From Candidatus Manganitrophaceae bacterium (GTDB lineage Bacteria > Nitrospirota > Nitrospiria > SBBL01 > Manganitrophaceae): 64,000 nucleotides of DNA. Position numbers and translations under genes: made by a program. The stretch covers positions 124,001-188,000 of the forward strand of contig JACQEZ010000007.1 of NCBI GenBank assembly GCA_016200325.1, read 5' to 3'. Under the pieces are notes generated by a model. That model was not told where the DNA came from, searched no databases, and saw nothing but the letters and a program-made list of their open reading frames with translations. Below are positions 9,041 through 18,747 of the stretch, piece after piece. How positions within the stretch are numbered: the first letter of the stretch is position 1; every line of letters begins with the position of its first letter.

Positions 9041-12000
9041 ATGGCCATCAGGGTCGCACTCAATCACGTAACGTCGTATCGGTATGACCGCCCGGTCCAC
9101 ATTTCTCCGCATGTCATCCGCCTGCGGCCGGCCGTCCATACGCGAACGCCGATCGAGGCCTATTCGCTCCGCATTCGTCCGGAGAAACATTTTATCAACT
9201 GGCAGCAGGACCCCTTCGGCAATTATATGGCGCGGGTCGTCTTCTTGGAGCCGGCCGACGAGCTCTCTCTCGAAGTGGATGTCGTCGCCGAGATGACGGT
9301 GATCAATCCGTTCGACTTTTTCATCGAGGCCGAGTCGGAATACTATCCGTTCGTCTACCCGCCGCAGCTGCGGAAAGAATTGGTTCCCTATTTCGAAACG
9401 GAGGAAGTGGGCCCGCTGCTGCAGCTCTGGCTGAAAAAGGTCAGCGCCGAACGGGAAAAGACGGTCGACTTCCTCGTCCGATTGAATCAATCGCTCCAGC
9501 GCGACATCGCCTACCAGGTCCGGATGGAAACCGGCATTCAAAGCTGTGAAGAGACGCTCGGCAAGGCGATCGGATCGTGTCGCGACAGCGCCTGGCTGCT
9601 GGTGCAGATCTTGCGCCATCTGGGACTCGCGGCCCGCTTTGTTTCCGGTTATCTCGTACAGTTGGTGCCCGATGTGAAGAGCCTCGACGGGCCGGCCGGT
9701 CCTTCGGCCGACTTTACCGATCTGCACGCCTGGGCCGAGGTCTACCTCCCGGGCGCCGGCTGGGTCGGGCTGGATGCCACCTCCGGTCTCTTCACCGGCG
9801 AAGGGCACATTCCGCTCGCCTGCACCCCCGACCCGGCCAGCGCCGCGCCGCTGACCGGTTACACCGATCCCTGTAAAGTCACCTTCCACCATCGGAACAG
9901 GGTCACGCGGATTCATGAAGACCCGCGCGTGACCAAGCCGTATCGCGAGGAGCAGTGGTCGGCGATCGTGGCCGTCGGCCGTAAGGTCGACGAAGCGCTG
10001 ACCGCACAGGATGTCCGCCTGACGATGGGGGGAGAGCCGACCTTCGTGTCGATCGACGAGACCAATTCGCCCGAATGGAACAGTGCCGCGCTCGGGGAGA
10101 ACAAACGTCTCCTCTCCGGCCAGCTGCTCCGCCGGCTGGCGGGACGATTTGCCCCCGGCGCCGCGCTCCATTGCGGCCAGGGAAAGTGGTATCCCGGGGA
10201 GCCGCTGCCGCGCTGGGCGCTCGGCTGCTTCTGGCGGAAAGATGGAAACCCGGTCTGGCGGCGCGCCGAGCTGCTCTCTCTCGGGGAGAAGGACCACGGC
10301 CATGGAATTAAGGAGGCGCACCGCTTCGCGCTGGCGCTGACCCGGCGACTCGGCGCCGATCCGGAACATCTGTCGCCCGGTTATGAGGACACGTTGTATC
10401 ACCTTTGGCGTGAGAGCGCCGTGCCGGTCAACCTCGACCCCCTCAAGGCGACCCTTCGCGATCCGCTGGAGCGCCGCTCCCTCGCCGGGATCTTGTCGCG
10501 CGGCCTCGACACACCGGTCGGGTATGTTCTTCCGCTCCATTGGGACCACGACAGTCAGGGATGGGAGAGCGCCCGGTGGACCTTCCGCCGCGAACAGCTC
10601 TTTTTGTTGCCGGGTGATTCCCCGATGGGGCTTCGGCTGCCGCTCGATTCCCTGCCGTGGGTCGCCAAAGAAGCGCGCGAAAAGCCGCGAGAGCGGAGCC
10701 TCTTCGAGCCCCCACCGCCGCTGAAAGAGTCCTATGGGAGCGGGGCCGGCCGCGGCAGGGGGGCGTCTTCCACCCCTCCGCCGGCGGCTGAGAGGGTGAA
10801 TGAGAACGAAACCGATCGAGCGGCTGCGGTGCCGCATACCGCTCTCTGTATCGAGCCGCGGGGGGGCGGCCTCCATCTCTTTTTGCCGCCGCTGGAATAT
10901 CTCGAGCATTATCTCGATCTGCTCGCTTCGATCGAGGAGACGGCGGGGGAGTTGGGCCTCCCGGTCGTGCTGGAAGGATATGATCCGCCCCGCGACCTCC
11001 GGCTGCAGCGGCTTCAGGTGACCCCCGATCCCGGCGTGATCGAGGTCAACATCCATCCCGCCCAATCGTGGGACGAGCTGGTCGCCCACACGACGGCGCT
11101 CTATGAAGAGGCCCGCCTCACCCGGCTCGGCACCGAGAAGTTCCTGCTCGACGGCCGGCACACCGGGACCGGCGGAGGCAACCATGTCACCCTCGGCGGG
11201 GCGACGCCGGCCGACAGCCCCGTCTTGCGGCGGCCCGATCTGCTGCGCAGTCTGGTGAGCTACTGGCAGCACCACCCGGGGCTCTCCTATCTCTTCTCCG
11301 GAATGTTCATCGGCCCGACGAGCCAGGCGCCCCGGGTCGACGAGGCGCGCGATGAGCTGTTGTATGAATTGGAAATCGCCTTTCAACAGATGCCGAAGGA
11401 GGGCGCACCCCCCCCTCCGTGGCTCGCCGATCGTCTGATGCGCCATCTGCTGGTCGATCTGACCGGCAACACCCATCGCGCGGAGTTCTGCATCGACAAG
11501 CTCTACTCTCCTGACTCGGCGCACGGCCGCCTCGGGCTGGTGGAGTTCCGCGCTTTCGAGATGCCGCCGCACAGCCGGATGAGCCTCGTGCAGATGTTGC
11601 TGCTGCGCGCGCTGGTCGCGCGCTTCTGGCGCACCCCCTATAAGAAGAAATTGGTCCGATGGGGAACGGAGCTCCATGATCGCTTCATGCTGCCGCACTA
11701 TGTTTGGGCCGACCTGGGAGACGTGATCGGGGAGTTGAATGAGGACGGTACCCCCTTTCAGGGCGAGTGGCTCGATCCATTTTTTGAGTTCCGCTTCCCC
11801 CACTACGGCACGGTGACGATCCGGGACATCCGGCTGGAGCTGCGGATGGCGCTGGAGCCGTGGCCGGTGTTGGGCGAGGAGGTGACCGCCGTCGGCACGG
11901 CGCGCTACGTCGACTCTTCGGTCGAGCGCCTCCAGGTCAAAGTGACCGGCCTTACCGACGGGCGGTATCTGGTCGCCTGCAACGGCCGGCGGGTTCCCTT

Positions 12001-12406
12001 ACATGGAACCGGGACCCACGGCGAATATGTCGCCGGCGTCCGCTATCGGGCCTGGCAGCCTCCTTCCGCGCTCCATCCGACGATCGGAATCCATGCGCCG
12101 CTGGTGTTCGATCTTATCGACAGTTGGAACGGGCGGTCGATCGGCGGCTGCACCTATCATGTCGATCACCCCGGCGGGCTCGGCTATACCGTCCTTCCGG
12201 TCAACGCTTACGAAGCCGAAGCGCGCCGCGCGACCCGGTTCTGGGGCTACGGTCACACCCCGGGCCCGCTGCAGCCGCTGCCCGACTTCGTTGCGCTGGG
12301 GCGGTTTTTCTCGGAAGGCGATCCCCCCGCCCCGATGGCTCCCCCGGCGGAGGAGCGCAATCGAGAATATCCCTACACGCTCGATTTGCGCCGGGCGCCG
12401 CTGTAG
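9041..12406 (+). CDS. Transglutaminase-like protein with C-terminal DUF2126
   Basis: 1121 residues. Residues 1-110 form the bacterial transglutaminase N-terminal beta domain. A papain-like transglutaminase core follows with the triad Cys180 (GSCRDSAW), His229 (LHAWAEV) and Asp245 (GLDATSG). From about residue 330 (LTMGGEPTFVS) to the end is the DUF2126 region, which also carries GGGNHVTLGG and HRAEFCIDKLYSP. The fusion is a recognised architecture; it may cleave or transfer gamma-glutamyl-like amides, but no substrate is known. A low-complexity, proline- and glycine-rich patch near 555-590 probably links subdomains. GGAGCTG precedes the ATG at 9041. It is the third gene of the cluster. Confidence 0.92.
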   Translation: MAIRVALNHVTSYRYDRPVHISPHVIRLRPAVHTRTPIEAYSLRIRPEKHFINWQQDPFGNYMARVVFLEPADELSLEVDVVAEMTVINPFDFFIEAESEYYPFVYPPQLRKELVPYFETEEVGPLLQLWLKKVSAEREKTVDFLVRLNQSLQRDIAYQVRMETGIQSCEETLGKAIGSCRDSAWLLVQILRHLGLAARFVSGYLVQLVPDVKSLDGPAGPSADFTDLHAWAEVYLPGAGWVGLDATSGLFTGEGHIPLACTPDPASAAPLTGYTDPCKVTFHHRNRVTRIHEDPRVTKPYREEQWSAIVAVGRKVDEALTAQDVRLTMGGEPTFVSIDETNSPEWNSAALGENKRLLSGQLLRRLAGRFAPGAALHCGQGKWYPGEPLPRWALGCFWRKDGNPVWRRAELLSLGEKDHGHGIKEAHRFALALTRRLGADPEHLSPGYEDTLYHLWRESAVPVNLDPLKATLRDPLERRSLAGILSRGLDTPVGYVLPLHWDHDSQGWESARWTFRREQLFLLPGDSPMGLRLPLDSLPWVAKEAREKPRERSLFEPPPPLKESYGSGAGRGRGASSTPPPAAERVNENETDRAAAVPHTALCIEPRGGGLHLFLPPLEYLEHYLDLLASIEETAGELGLPVVLEGYDPPRDLRLQRLQVTPDPGVIEVNIHPAQSWDELVAHTTALYEEARLTRLGTEKFLLDGRHTGTGGGNHVTLGGATPADSPVLRRPDLLRSLVSYWQHHPGLSYLFSGMFIGPTSQAPRVDEARDELLYELEIAFQQMPKEGAPPPPWLADRLMRHLLVDLTGNTHRAEFCIDKLYSPDSAHGRLGLVEFRAFEMPPHSRMSLVQMLLLRALVARFWRTPYKKKLVRWGTELHDRFMLPHYVWADLGDVIGELNEDGTPFQGEWLDPFFEFRFPHYGTVTIRDIRLELRMALEPWPVLGEEVTAVGTARYVDSSVERLQVKVTGLTDGRYLVACNGRRVPLHGTGTHGEYVAGVRYRAWQPPSALHPTIGIHAPLVFDLIDSWNGRSIGGCTYHVDHPGGLGYTVLPVNAYEAEARRATRFWGYGHTPGPLQPLPDFVALGRFFSEGDPPAPMAPPAEERNREYPYTLDLRRAPL

Positions 12407-12419
12407 ATGTCAATGTGTG

Positions 12420-14957
12420 ATGAGAATGCAGCGTAAAGAAACAGAGATCCCGCACTATCAGCCTTATATGGCCGGGTATGATGAAATGTGCATGCCCGAT
12501 GGGGAGGTCCGTCCGCATTGGGCCTATCTCGCGCGCGTGCTCGCCGGACTGAATCAAAGCGAGCTCGATCAGCGGCGGGCCGAAGCGAACCGGCTGCTGC
12601 GGGAAAACGGCGTCACCTATAATGTCTACGGGGATCCGGCGGGAGGCCAACGTCCCTGGCCGCTCGATCTCATCCCTTTTTTGATCCCGAGCGAGGAGTG
12701 GCGCCGGATCGAGTCGGGCCTCGCCCAGCGGGCCGAGGTGCTCAACCTTTTACTGCGCGATATTTACGGACCGCGCGACCTGATCCGCCGCGGCCTGCTG
12801 CCCTCCGAGCTGGTCTATGGCCACCCCGGCTTTCTCCGGCCCTGCTCTCCTTTGACCGGTCGCAAACCGCACGCGCTCATCCTCTATGCCGCCGATCTGG
12901 CGCGGGGCCCCGACGGCCGGATGTGGGTCTTGAGCGACCGGACTCAGGCGCCCTCCGGCACCGGCTATGCCCTGGAGAACCGGACGGTCCTGTCGCAGGT
13001 CTTCCCGAGTCTCTACCGCGATTCCCATGTCCATCGTCTCGCCGTCTTCTTTCGGGAGCTGCGGGCGAGCCTCGCCGGATATGCGCCGGCGGGGACCGAC
13101 GAGCCCCGCGTCGTCATCCTGACGCCGGGCCCGTTGAACGAAACCTATTTCGAGCATGCCTACCTCGCCAACTATCTCGGTTACAACCTCGTGCGGGGGG
13201 ACGACTTGATGGTGCGCAACGGACGGGTCTGGATCCGCTCGCTGAAACGGCTTGAGCAGGTCGACGTCATCTGGCGCCGTGTCGATGACACTTACTGCGA
13301 TCCGCTCGAGCTCCTTCCCGACTCCGATCTCGGTATTCCGGGCCTGGTGGAAGCGGTGCGGCAAGGCCATGTCACCGTCGTCAATCCGCTCGGCGCCAGC
13401 GTGCTGGAGAACCCCGCGCTCAATGCCTTTCTCCCCGGCATCGCACAATATTTTCTCGGTCAACCGCTGGAGCTGCCGACGGTGGCGACCTGGTGGTGCG
13501 GGAGAGCGCGGGAGCGCCGTCATGTGCTCGCCCATCTCGACCGGATGGTGGTCCGGACGATCCACCGGCGGGTGGGGGCCCGGCCGATCTACGGCCCCCT
13601 CCTAAGCAGTGAGGAGCGGCGGGAGGTCGCCCACCGGATCCAGACGCAGCCCCACCTCTATGTCGGCCAGGAACAGATCGCCCTCTCCTGCGCGCCGACC
13701 CTGGTGGAGGGAAAATTGGCGGCGCACCATGCGGTTCTCCGGGCCTTTCTCATCGCGCGGGATGACGGCTATGTCGTCATGCCGGGCGGCCTGACCCGGG
13801 TCGGCTCCTCGGGGGACAACCTGATCGTTTCGAACCAGGCCGGCGGCATCGCCAAAGACACCTGGATCATCGCGTCGGAGCCGGAGAAGCAGACCTCTCT
13901 GTTGCCGCCGGCGACCGCCGCAATCGTGTCGACGCAGCCGCCGTCGCTTCCCCCGCGCGCGGCGGACAATCTCTTCTGGTTCGCCCGTTATGCGGAGCGG
14001 GCCGAGCAGAGCATGCGCTTGATGCGGACGGTTCTGACCGCTTATCAGAGCAGCACCCGATTTGAAGAGCCGCACCATCCGGAAACGCTGGAAGCGCTGC
14101 GGCAAACCCTCAGTCGGGTCACCGGCCTCTTGCCGGGCGGGATGCCGGTGAGCGACTCCGCCTCGGAGCTCCTCGCAATCCTGGCCGATTCTCAGCTGCG
14201 CGGCGGGATTGCTTTCAATCTTAGGGTGATGTTGGAGGCGGCCCAGGGGGTCCGCGACCCTCTCTCCAGCGATGCCCGGCAGCTGGTCAACGACCTGCGG
14301 GAGCGGCTGACAACCCTTGAACGGCTTTCCCTCGACCAGCTCGTGGAAGCGGAGGAACATCTGAACCATCTGGTTACCGCGCTGGCGGGGTTGTCGGGTC
14401 TGGTCATGGAGAGCATGTTTCGGGGCGAGGCGTGGCTCTTTTGGGAGATCGGCCGCCGGCTGGAACGAGGACTATCACTGGTCTCGCTGTTGCGCGGCTC
14501 CCTCGTTCCGGCGCGACCCCGTCCGGTGGAGACGAACGTGCTGGAGGCGGTCCTCCGGACCTGCGACAACCTGATGGCTTATCGGCGCCTTCATAACGGC
14601 GCGCCGGAAGTCCTCCCCACCCTTGCCCTGTTGCTCCTGGATGAATTGAGCCCACGGTCGCTGAAATTTCAGCTCTCTCGCCTGGAGAAACATACCCTGG
14701 CGCTTCCCCGCGATTCCGACCCGCTCGAACTCAGCGAAGAGATCCGTTGCGTGCTGGAAGCGGCCGCTGCGATGCGACTTTTAGACCTCACGCTGCTGGC
14801 CTCGCCCGATCCGGCCATGGGGAGACGACAGGCACTCGATGAATTTCTTCGCCAAATCGAGCGTCTGCTGCGCGCCACTTCGGATGCCCTCAGCCGGGAC
14901 TACTTTACCGACGGCCGCGGTCCCCGGCAACTTCTCCGGGCGGAGATGCCGACATGA
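12420..14957 (+). CDS. ATP-grasp / alpha-E fusion protein
   Basis: 845 residues from the ATG at 12420 (a second ATG lies at 12426). The longer frame to the left overlaps the preceding gene in another frame and is not coding. Residues 1-490 are a second circularly permuted ATP-grasp; about 500-840 are a second alpha-E domain (LPPRAADNLFWFARYAERAEQSMRLM). Compared with the stand-alone copy, likely ATP/metal residues have changed: VLEDN is VLSDR, VVKPANESGGYG is VVRTIHRRVGAR and HVDLRPF is HAVLRAF. The fold is kept, so it may be a pseudoenzyme or use a different substrate. The stop overlaps the next gene's ATG by four bases. Confidence 0.92.
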   Translation: MRMQRKETEIPHYQPYMAGYDEMCMPDGEVRPHWAYLARVLAGLNQSELDQRRAEANRLLRENGVTYNVYGDPAGGQRPWPLDLIPFLIPSEEWRRIESGLAQRAEVLNLLLRDIYGPRDLIRRGLLPSELVYGHPGFLRPCSPLTGRKPHALILYAADLARGPDGRMWVLSDRTQAPSGTGYALENRTVLSQVFPSLYRDSHVHRLAVFFRELRASLAGYAPAGTDEPRVVILTPGPLNETYFEHAYLANYLGYNLVRGDDLMVRNGRVWIRSLKRLEQVDVIWRRVDDTYCDPLELLPDSDLGIPGLVEAVRQGHVTVVNPLGASVLENPALNAFLPGIAQYFLGQPLELPTVATWWCGRARERRHVLAHLDRMVVRTIHRRVGARPIYGPLLSSEERREVAHRIQTQPHLYVGQEQIALSCAPTLVEGKLAAHHAVLRAFLIARDDGYVVMPGGLTRVGSSGDNLIVSNQAGGIAKDTWIIASEPEKQTSLLPPATAAIVSTQPPSLPPRAADNLFWFARYAERAEQSMRLMRTVLTAYQSSTRFEEPHHPETLEALRQTLSRVTGLLPGGMPVSDSASELLAILADSQLRGGIAFNLRVMLEAAQGVRDPLSSDARQLVNDLRERLTTLERLSLDQLVEAEEHLNHLVTALAGLSGLVMESMFRGEAWLFWEIGRRLERGLSLVSLLRGSLVPARPRPVETNVLEAVLRTCDNLMAYRRLHNGAPEVLPTLALLLLDELSPRSLKFQLSRLEKHTLALPRDSDPLELSEEIRCVLEAAAAMRLLDLTLLASPDPAMGRRQALDEFLRQIERLLRATSDALSRDYFTDGRGPRQLLRAEMPT

Positions 14958-15841
14958 AATACCGGATCATCCACGCCACCACCTATACGTACGAGCAAGC
15001 CGTCATCAGCTGTCAAGACGAAGCGCACCTCATCCCTCGCAACAGCCCGGACCAACGCCGTCTTCGCTATCAGGTCGAGATCGATCCCAAGCCGGGCTGC
15101 CTTACCGAACGGGACGACTTCTTCGGCAATCGGGTCCTCTATTTCGCCATTGATGAGCCGCACGAGCGGCTGGTGGTCACCGCCACGAGCGAGGTGTCGG
15201 TGGAGGAGAAACCCGCTCTGAGCGCGTTGTATATCGGTGTGTCGTGGCAGGAGGGGGTGCGCCGCCTCCACGCAGAGCGGAGCGCCGCCCATCTGGAGGC
15301 ATGTCAATATCTGCCCGACTCGCCGATGATCACCATCACCCCCGAGATCCGGCGCTACGCGGCCCCCTCGTTTCGGAAAAACCGCCCGATGGCGGAGGTG
15401 GTGCACGATCTGATGGCGCGCATCCATCGCGATTTTACCTATGAGCCGGGGTCGACCACCGTCGCCACCCCCCTCTCGACCGTCTTGAAACACCGCCGGG
15501 GGGTCTGTCAGGATTTCTCCCACTTTGCGATCGCCTGTCTCCGCAGCCGCGGTATTCCGGCGCGCTATGTCTCCGGTTATCTCGAAACGATGCCGCTTCC
15601 CGGACAGACCAAGCTGCAGGGGGCCGATGCCTCGCACGCCTGGTTTTCCGCTTACGACTCGGCCTTCGGCTGGATCGATTATGATCCGACGAACAACCAG
15701 CTGCCGACCGTTCGCCACATCACGACCGCCTGGGGCCGCGATTATTCCGATGTGACCCCCCTCAAAGGGGTGATCTACGGCGGCGGCAAGCATCGTGCCG
15801 AGGTTGCGGTCGACGTGGTTGCCCTGTCGGCGACCCCCTAG
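14954..15841 (+). CDS. Transglutaminase-like cysteine protease family protein
   Basis: 295 residues. An N-terminal beta domain (MKYRIIHATTYTYEQAV) is followed by a transglutaminase-like core with Cys185 (RGVCQDFSHF), His228 (DASHAWF) and Asp244 (IDYDPTNN), the complete catalytic triad. This is the short-form partner commonly encoded after the ATP-grasp/alpha-E fusion. It is translationally coupled to that gene by ATGA overlap and is the last gene of the cluster. Proposed activity is amide-bond hydrolysis or transfer on a small peptide-like product or tagged protein; the substrate is unknown. Confidence 0.92.
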   Translation: MKYRIIHATTYTYEQAVISCQDEAHLIPRNSPDQRRLRYQVEIDPKPGCLTERDDFFGNRVLYFAIDEPHERLVVTATSEVSVEEKPALSALYIGVSWQEGVRRLHAERSAAHLEACQYLPDSPMITITPEIRRYAAPSFRKNRPMAEVVHDLMARIHRDFTYEPGSTTVATPLSTVLKHRRGVCQDFSHFAIACLRSRGIPARYVSGYLETMPLPGQTKLQGADASHAWFSAYDSAFGWIDYDPTNNQLPTVRHITTAWGRDYSDVTPLKGVIYGGGKHRAEVAVDVVALSATP

Positions 15842-16093
15842 CCAGACCGGACCTTTCAGCACGTTGCGTCGGGCCTCTTTCCTATTGTATCGACCTTGCG
15901 GATAGATCGATTCCGACCGCTCTATTCCCCTTTTTCCCATCCGCCCTCCGCCATTCATCTATTTTGATGTTTTCATGCAGTGCTTTGGTATCGATCTTTT
16001 CCAGCGGCTTGATTTTCAGATTTAAATGATGTGAATCTAGAGGAAGGACCAACCGGCGCAGGAAACAAGGGATCGGGCGAGAGGGGTAAAACG

Positions 16094-17302
16094 ATGTCGG
16101 GCGAATCAATGCGGATTCTCACGATCAACAGCGGCTCATCCAGTCTGAAGTTCGCCCTTTATCGGACCGGCTCCTCCGAAACGTTGCTGCAAGCGGGAAG
16201 GATCGAGCGGATCGGTCATCGCCCCGCGCTCTTTCGCGTTCGGGATGCTGCCGGCCAGACCTTGATTGACGAATCTCCTTCCATGCCGGATCATGACGCT
16301 GCATTGAACCGGCTCTTTGAGTGGTTGAAAAGCGGCGGCCCGGCGCCCGATTTAGAGGCCGTCGGACACCGGGTTGTCCATGGCGGAATGCAATACGATC
16401 GGCCCCATCGGATCACGTCGTCCCTCTGCGACGTGCTTGAAGCGCTGCGGCCGCTCGCGCCGGATCACCTTCCCCACGAGATCAAAGCGATCCGGTCGGT
16501 GGGGATCGCGTATCCCACGCTCCCTCAGGTCGCCTGTTTTGATACCGCTTTTCATCGGCAGATGCCTCCGAGCGCGCAGCACCCGGCCCTGCCGCGGGAG
16601 CTTTGGAAAGAGGGGGTCCTTCGCTACGGCTTTCACGGCCTCTCCTACGAGTACATCGTCGATGCGCTGAGGAGGGAACGAGGAAAAACGGCCGACGGCC
16701 GCCTCGTTATTGCCCATCTCGGAAATGGCGCGAGCATGGCGGCGGTCGATCATGGCAGAAGCGTCGATACCACGATGGGAATGACCCCCACCGGCGGACT
16801 GGTCATGAGCAGCCGCTCGGGCGATCTTGATCCGGGAATGCTCCTTTATCTTCTTCAGGAGAAAGGGATGAAGCCGGCTGAGGTCGATGAGATGGTCAAC
16901 CAGAAAAGCGGGCTGCTCGGAATCTCGGGAGCCTATTCAGATATGCAGGAGCTCCTCGATCGCGAGCAGGAAAATCCCCACGCCGCAGAGGCGGTCGCGC
17001 TCTTCTGCTACCAGGCGAAGAAGTTCTTGGGCGCGCTGGCCGCCGTTTTAGGGGGGGTTGAGACGCTTGTCTTTACCGGAGGGATCGGTGAGAACGCCCC
17101 CGCCGTTCGAGAGCGGATCTGCGCCGGAATGGGATTTTTGGGGATCGCGCTCGATCCGACGCGGAATCGGGCGAACGCTTCGGTGATCTCCCAAGAGGGG
17201 AGTCCGACGCAGGTCTTGGTGATGAAGACCAACGAAGAGCTGATGATCGCAAGACAGACGCATGCCCTGCTTCGCGGGGGAGAAACAAAGGAGACGGAAT
17301 AA
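16094..17302 (+). CDS. ackA: Acetate kinase
   Basis: 402 residues from ATG 16094, chosen because GAGAGGGG lies 6-8 bases upstream; the frame is open further left without a better ribosome site. It converts acetyl phosphate and ADP to acetate and ATP. Signatures: the N-terminal [42 protein letters not shown], the glycine-rich [11 protein letters not shown] and [17 protein letters not shown]. Length is standard. It is followed after two bases by zwf and then xfp; phosphoketolase makes acetyl phosphate, the substrate of this enzyme, so the operon forms a pathway. Confidence 0.95.
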   Translation: MSGESMRILTINSGSSSLKFALYRTGSSETLLQAGRIERIGHRPALFRVRDAAGQTLIDESPSMPDHDAALNRLFEWLKSGGPAPDLEAVGHRVVHGGMQYDRPHRITSSLCDVLEALRPLAPDHLPHEIKAIRSVGIAYPTLPQVACFDTAFHRQMPPSAQHPALPRELWKEGVLRYGFHGLSYEYIVDALRRERGKTADGRLVIAHLGNGASMAAVDHGRSVDTTMGMTPTGGLVMSSRSGDLDPGMLLYLLQEKGMKPAEVDEMVNQKSGLLGISGAYSDMQELLDREQENPHAAEAVALFCYQAKKFLGALAAVLGGVETLVFTGGIGENAPAVRERICAGMGFLGIALDPTRNRANASVISQEGSPTQVLVMKTNEELMIARQTHALLRGGETKETE

Positions 17303-17304
17303 AA

Positions 17305-18699
17305 ATGACAGATCTCGATTCTGATGCATTTGTTTTTTTCGGCGCCACGGGGGACTTGGCCTACAAGCAGATCTTCCCGGCCCTTCAGGCGATGATCCGG
17401 AGGGGGCATTTCAATATCCCGATTATCGGTGTCGCCAAATCGACCGAAGGGCTCGATGCCCTGCGGGCCCGCGCGCGGGAGAGCGTCGAGGAGCACGGCG
17501 GAGTCGACCGGCGCGCATTCGAGGTCCTTTCGTCCAAGCTCCAATTCGTCAATGGGGATTACAACGCGCCGGAGACCTTCCGTCAGCTGCGAAAGGCTTT
17601 GAACGGCGCGTCCCGGCCGCTCTATTACCTGGCGATCCCGCCCGATCTGTTTGCAACCGTCGCCCAAGGGCTGAGCCACTCGGGATGCGACACCGGCGCG
17701 CGCCTCGTCGTAGAGAAGCCGTTCGGCCGGGACCTCGCCTCGGCGCAGGCGCTCAGCCGGACGCTGCATCAGGCCTTCCCGGAATCGTCCGTTTTCCGGA
17801 TCGATCATTTTCTCGGCAAGGAGCCGGTCCAGAATCTCCTTTATTTCCGTTTTGCCAATTCATTCCTGGAGCCGATCTGGAACAGCAACTATGTGCGGAG
17901 TGTTCAGATTACGATGGCGGAGAACTTCGGCGTGCAGGGCCGCGGTTTTTTTTATGAGGAGGTCGGCGCGATCCGCGATGTCGTCCAAAACCATATCTTG
18001 GAGATCGTCGCGCTGCTGGCGATGGCGGCACCGAGCGGCCGTGATCCAGACGCGTTGCGGGACGAGAAGAAGCGGGCCTTTCGCGCGATGCGTCCGCTCG
18101 TGCCGACCGACGTCGTCCGCGGCCAATTCCGCGGCTACCGAAGCGAAAAAGGGGTGGCGCCCGATTCCCAGGTCGAGACCTTCGCCGCGATCAAGCTCTC
18201 TATCGACACCTGGCGATGGGCCGGGGTTCCCTTCTACATCCGGACCGGGAAGCGGATGGCGGTGACGGCGACCGAGGTCTTGGTCGAGCTCAAGCAGCCG
18301 CCCCTGGCCGTCTTCGATCCAATCAGCCAGGAGCATGCGAACTATTTTCGCTTCCGCCTCGGTCCCGATGTGTCGATCTCTCTCGGCGCCCGCGCCAAGC
18401 TGCCGGGAGAAGCGATGGTCGGGGAGGGGATCGAGCTGATCGTCCGGCAAGCCCCCGGCGATGAGATGACGCCGTACGAACGGCTCCTGGGCGACGCCCT
18501 CCGGGGGGATCGGATGCTCTTTGTCGACGAGGAGAGTGTGGAGGCGGCGTGGAATGTGGTCGATCCGATCCTGGGGAACGCGACGCCGGTCCATGAATAC
18601 GCGCCGGACAGCTGGGGGCCGGCGGAGGCCGATCGACTCATCGCGGGGGATGGCGGCTGGCACAACCCCCAGCCGTCGGCGGAAAAGCCGCCGGTCTAA
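17305..18699 (+). CDS. zwf: Glucose-6-phosphate 1-dehydrogenase
   Basis: 464 residues. It oxidises glucose-6-phosphate to 6-phosphogluconolactone with NAD(P)+. The Rossmann motif [16 protein letters not shown] is at the N-terminus, [11 protein letters not shown] follows, and the active-site signature RIDHFLGKE has the catalytic His168. It is shorter than the E. coli enzyme (about 490) but complete at both ends. It starts two bases after ackA and is followed at 48 bp by xfp. No 6-phosphogluconolactonase or 6-phosphogluconate dehydrogenase is beside it, so its product must be handled elsewhere. Confidence 0.95.
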   Translation: MTDLDSDAFVFFGATGDLAYKQIFPALQAMIRRGHFNIPIIGVAKSTEGLDALRARARESVEEHGGVDRRAFEVLSSKLQFVNGDYNAPETFRQLRKALNGASRPLYYLAIPPDLFATVAQGLSHSGCDTGARLVVEKPFGRDLASAQALSRTLHQAFPESSVFRIDHFLGKEPVQNLLYFRFANSFLEPIWNSNYVRSVQITMAENFGVQGRGFFYEEVGAIRDVVQNHILEIVALLAMAAPSGRDPDALRDEKKRAFRAMRPLVPTDVVRGQFRGYRSEKGVAPDSQVETFAAIKLSIDTWRWAGVPFYIRTGKRMAVTATEVLVELKQPPLAVFDPISQEHANYFRFRLGPDVSISLGARAKLPGEAMVGEGIELIVRQAPGDEMTPYERLLGDALRGDRMLFVDEESVEAAWNVVDPILGNATPVHEYAPDSWGPAEADRLIAGDGGWHNPQPSAEKPPV

Positions 18700-18747
18700 G
18701 ACGAACTGCTTTCGCTGTTGTAGAAATAAATCAGGAGGAGAGCTGCC

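Noticed and set aside
8936-11803. 955-codon minus-strand frame opposite the transglutaminase gene
   Set aside because: Antisense to a clearly coding gene; its product is rich in Arg, Pro and Gly without any domain, the usual shadow in GC-rich DNA.
12003-12419. Long open frame in front of the ATP-grasp/alpha-E fusion
   Set aside because: It overlaps the end of the DUF2126 gene in another frame and translates to Arg/Pro/Ser-rich sequence; the family start aligns with ATG 12420.
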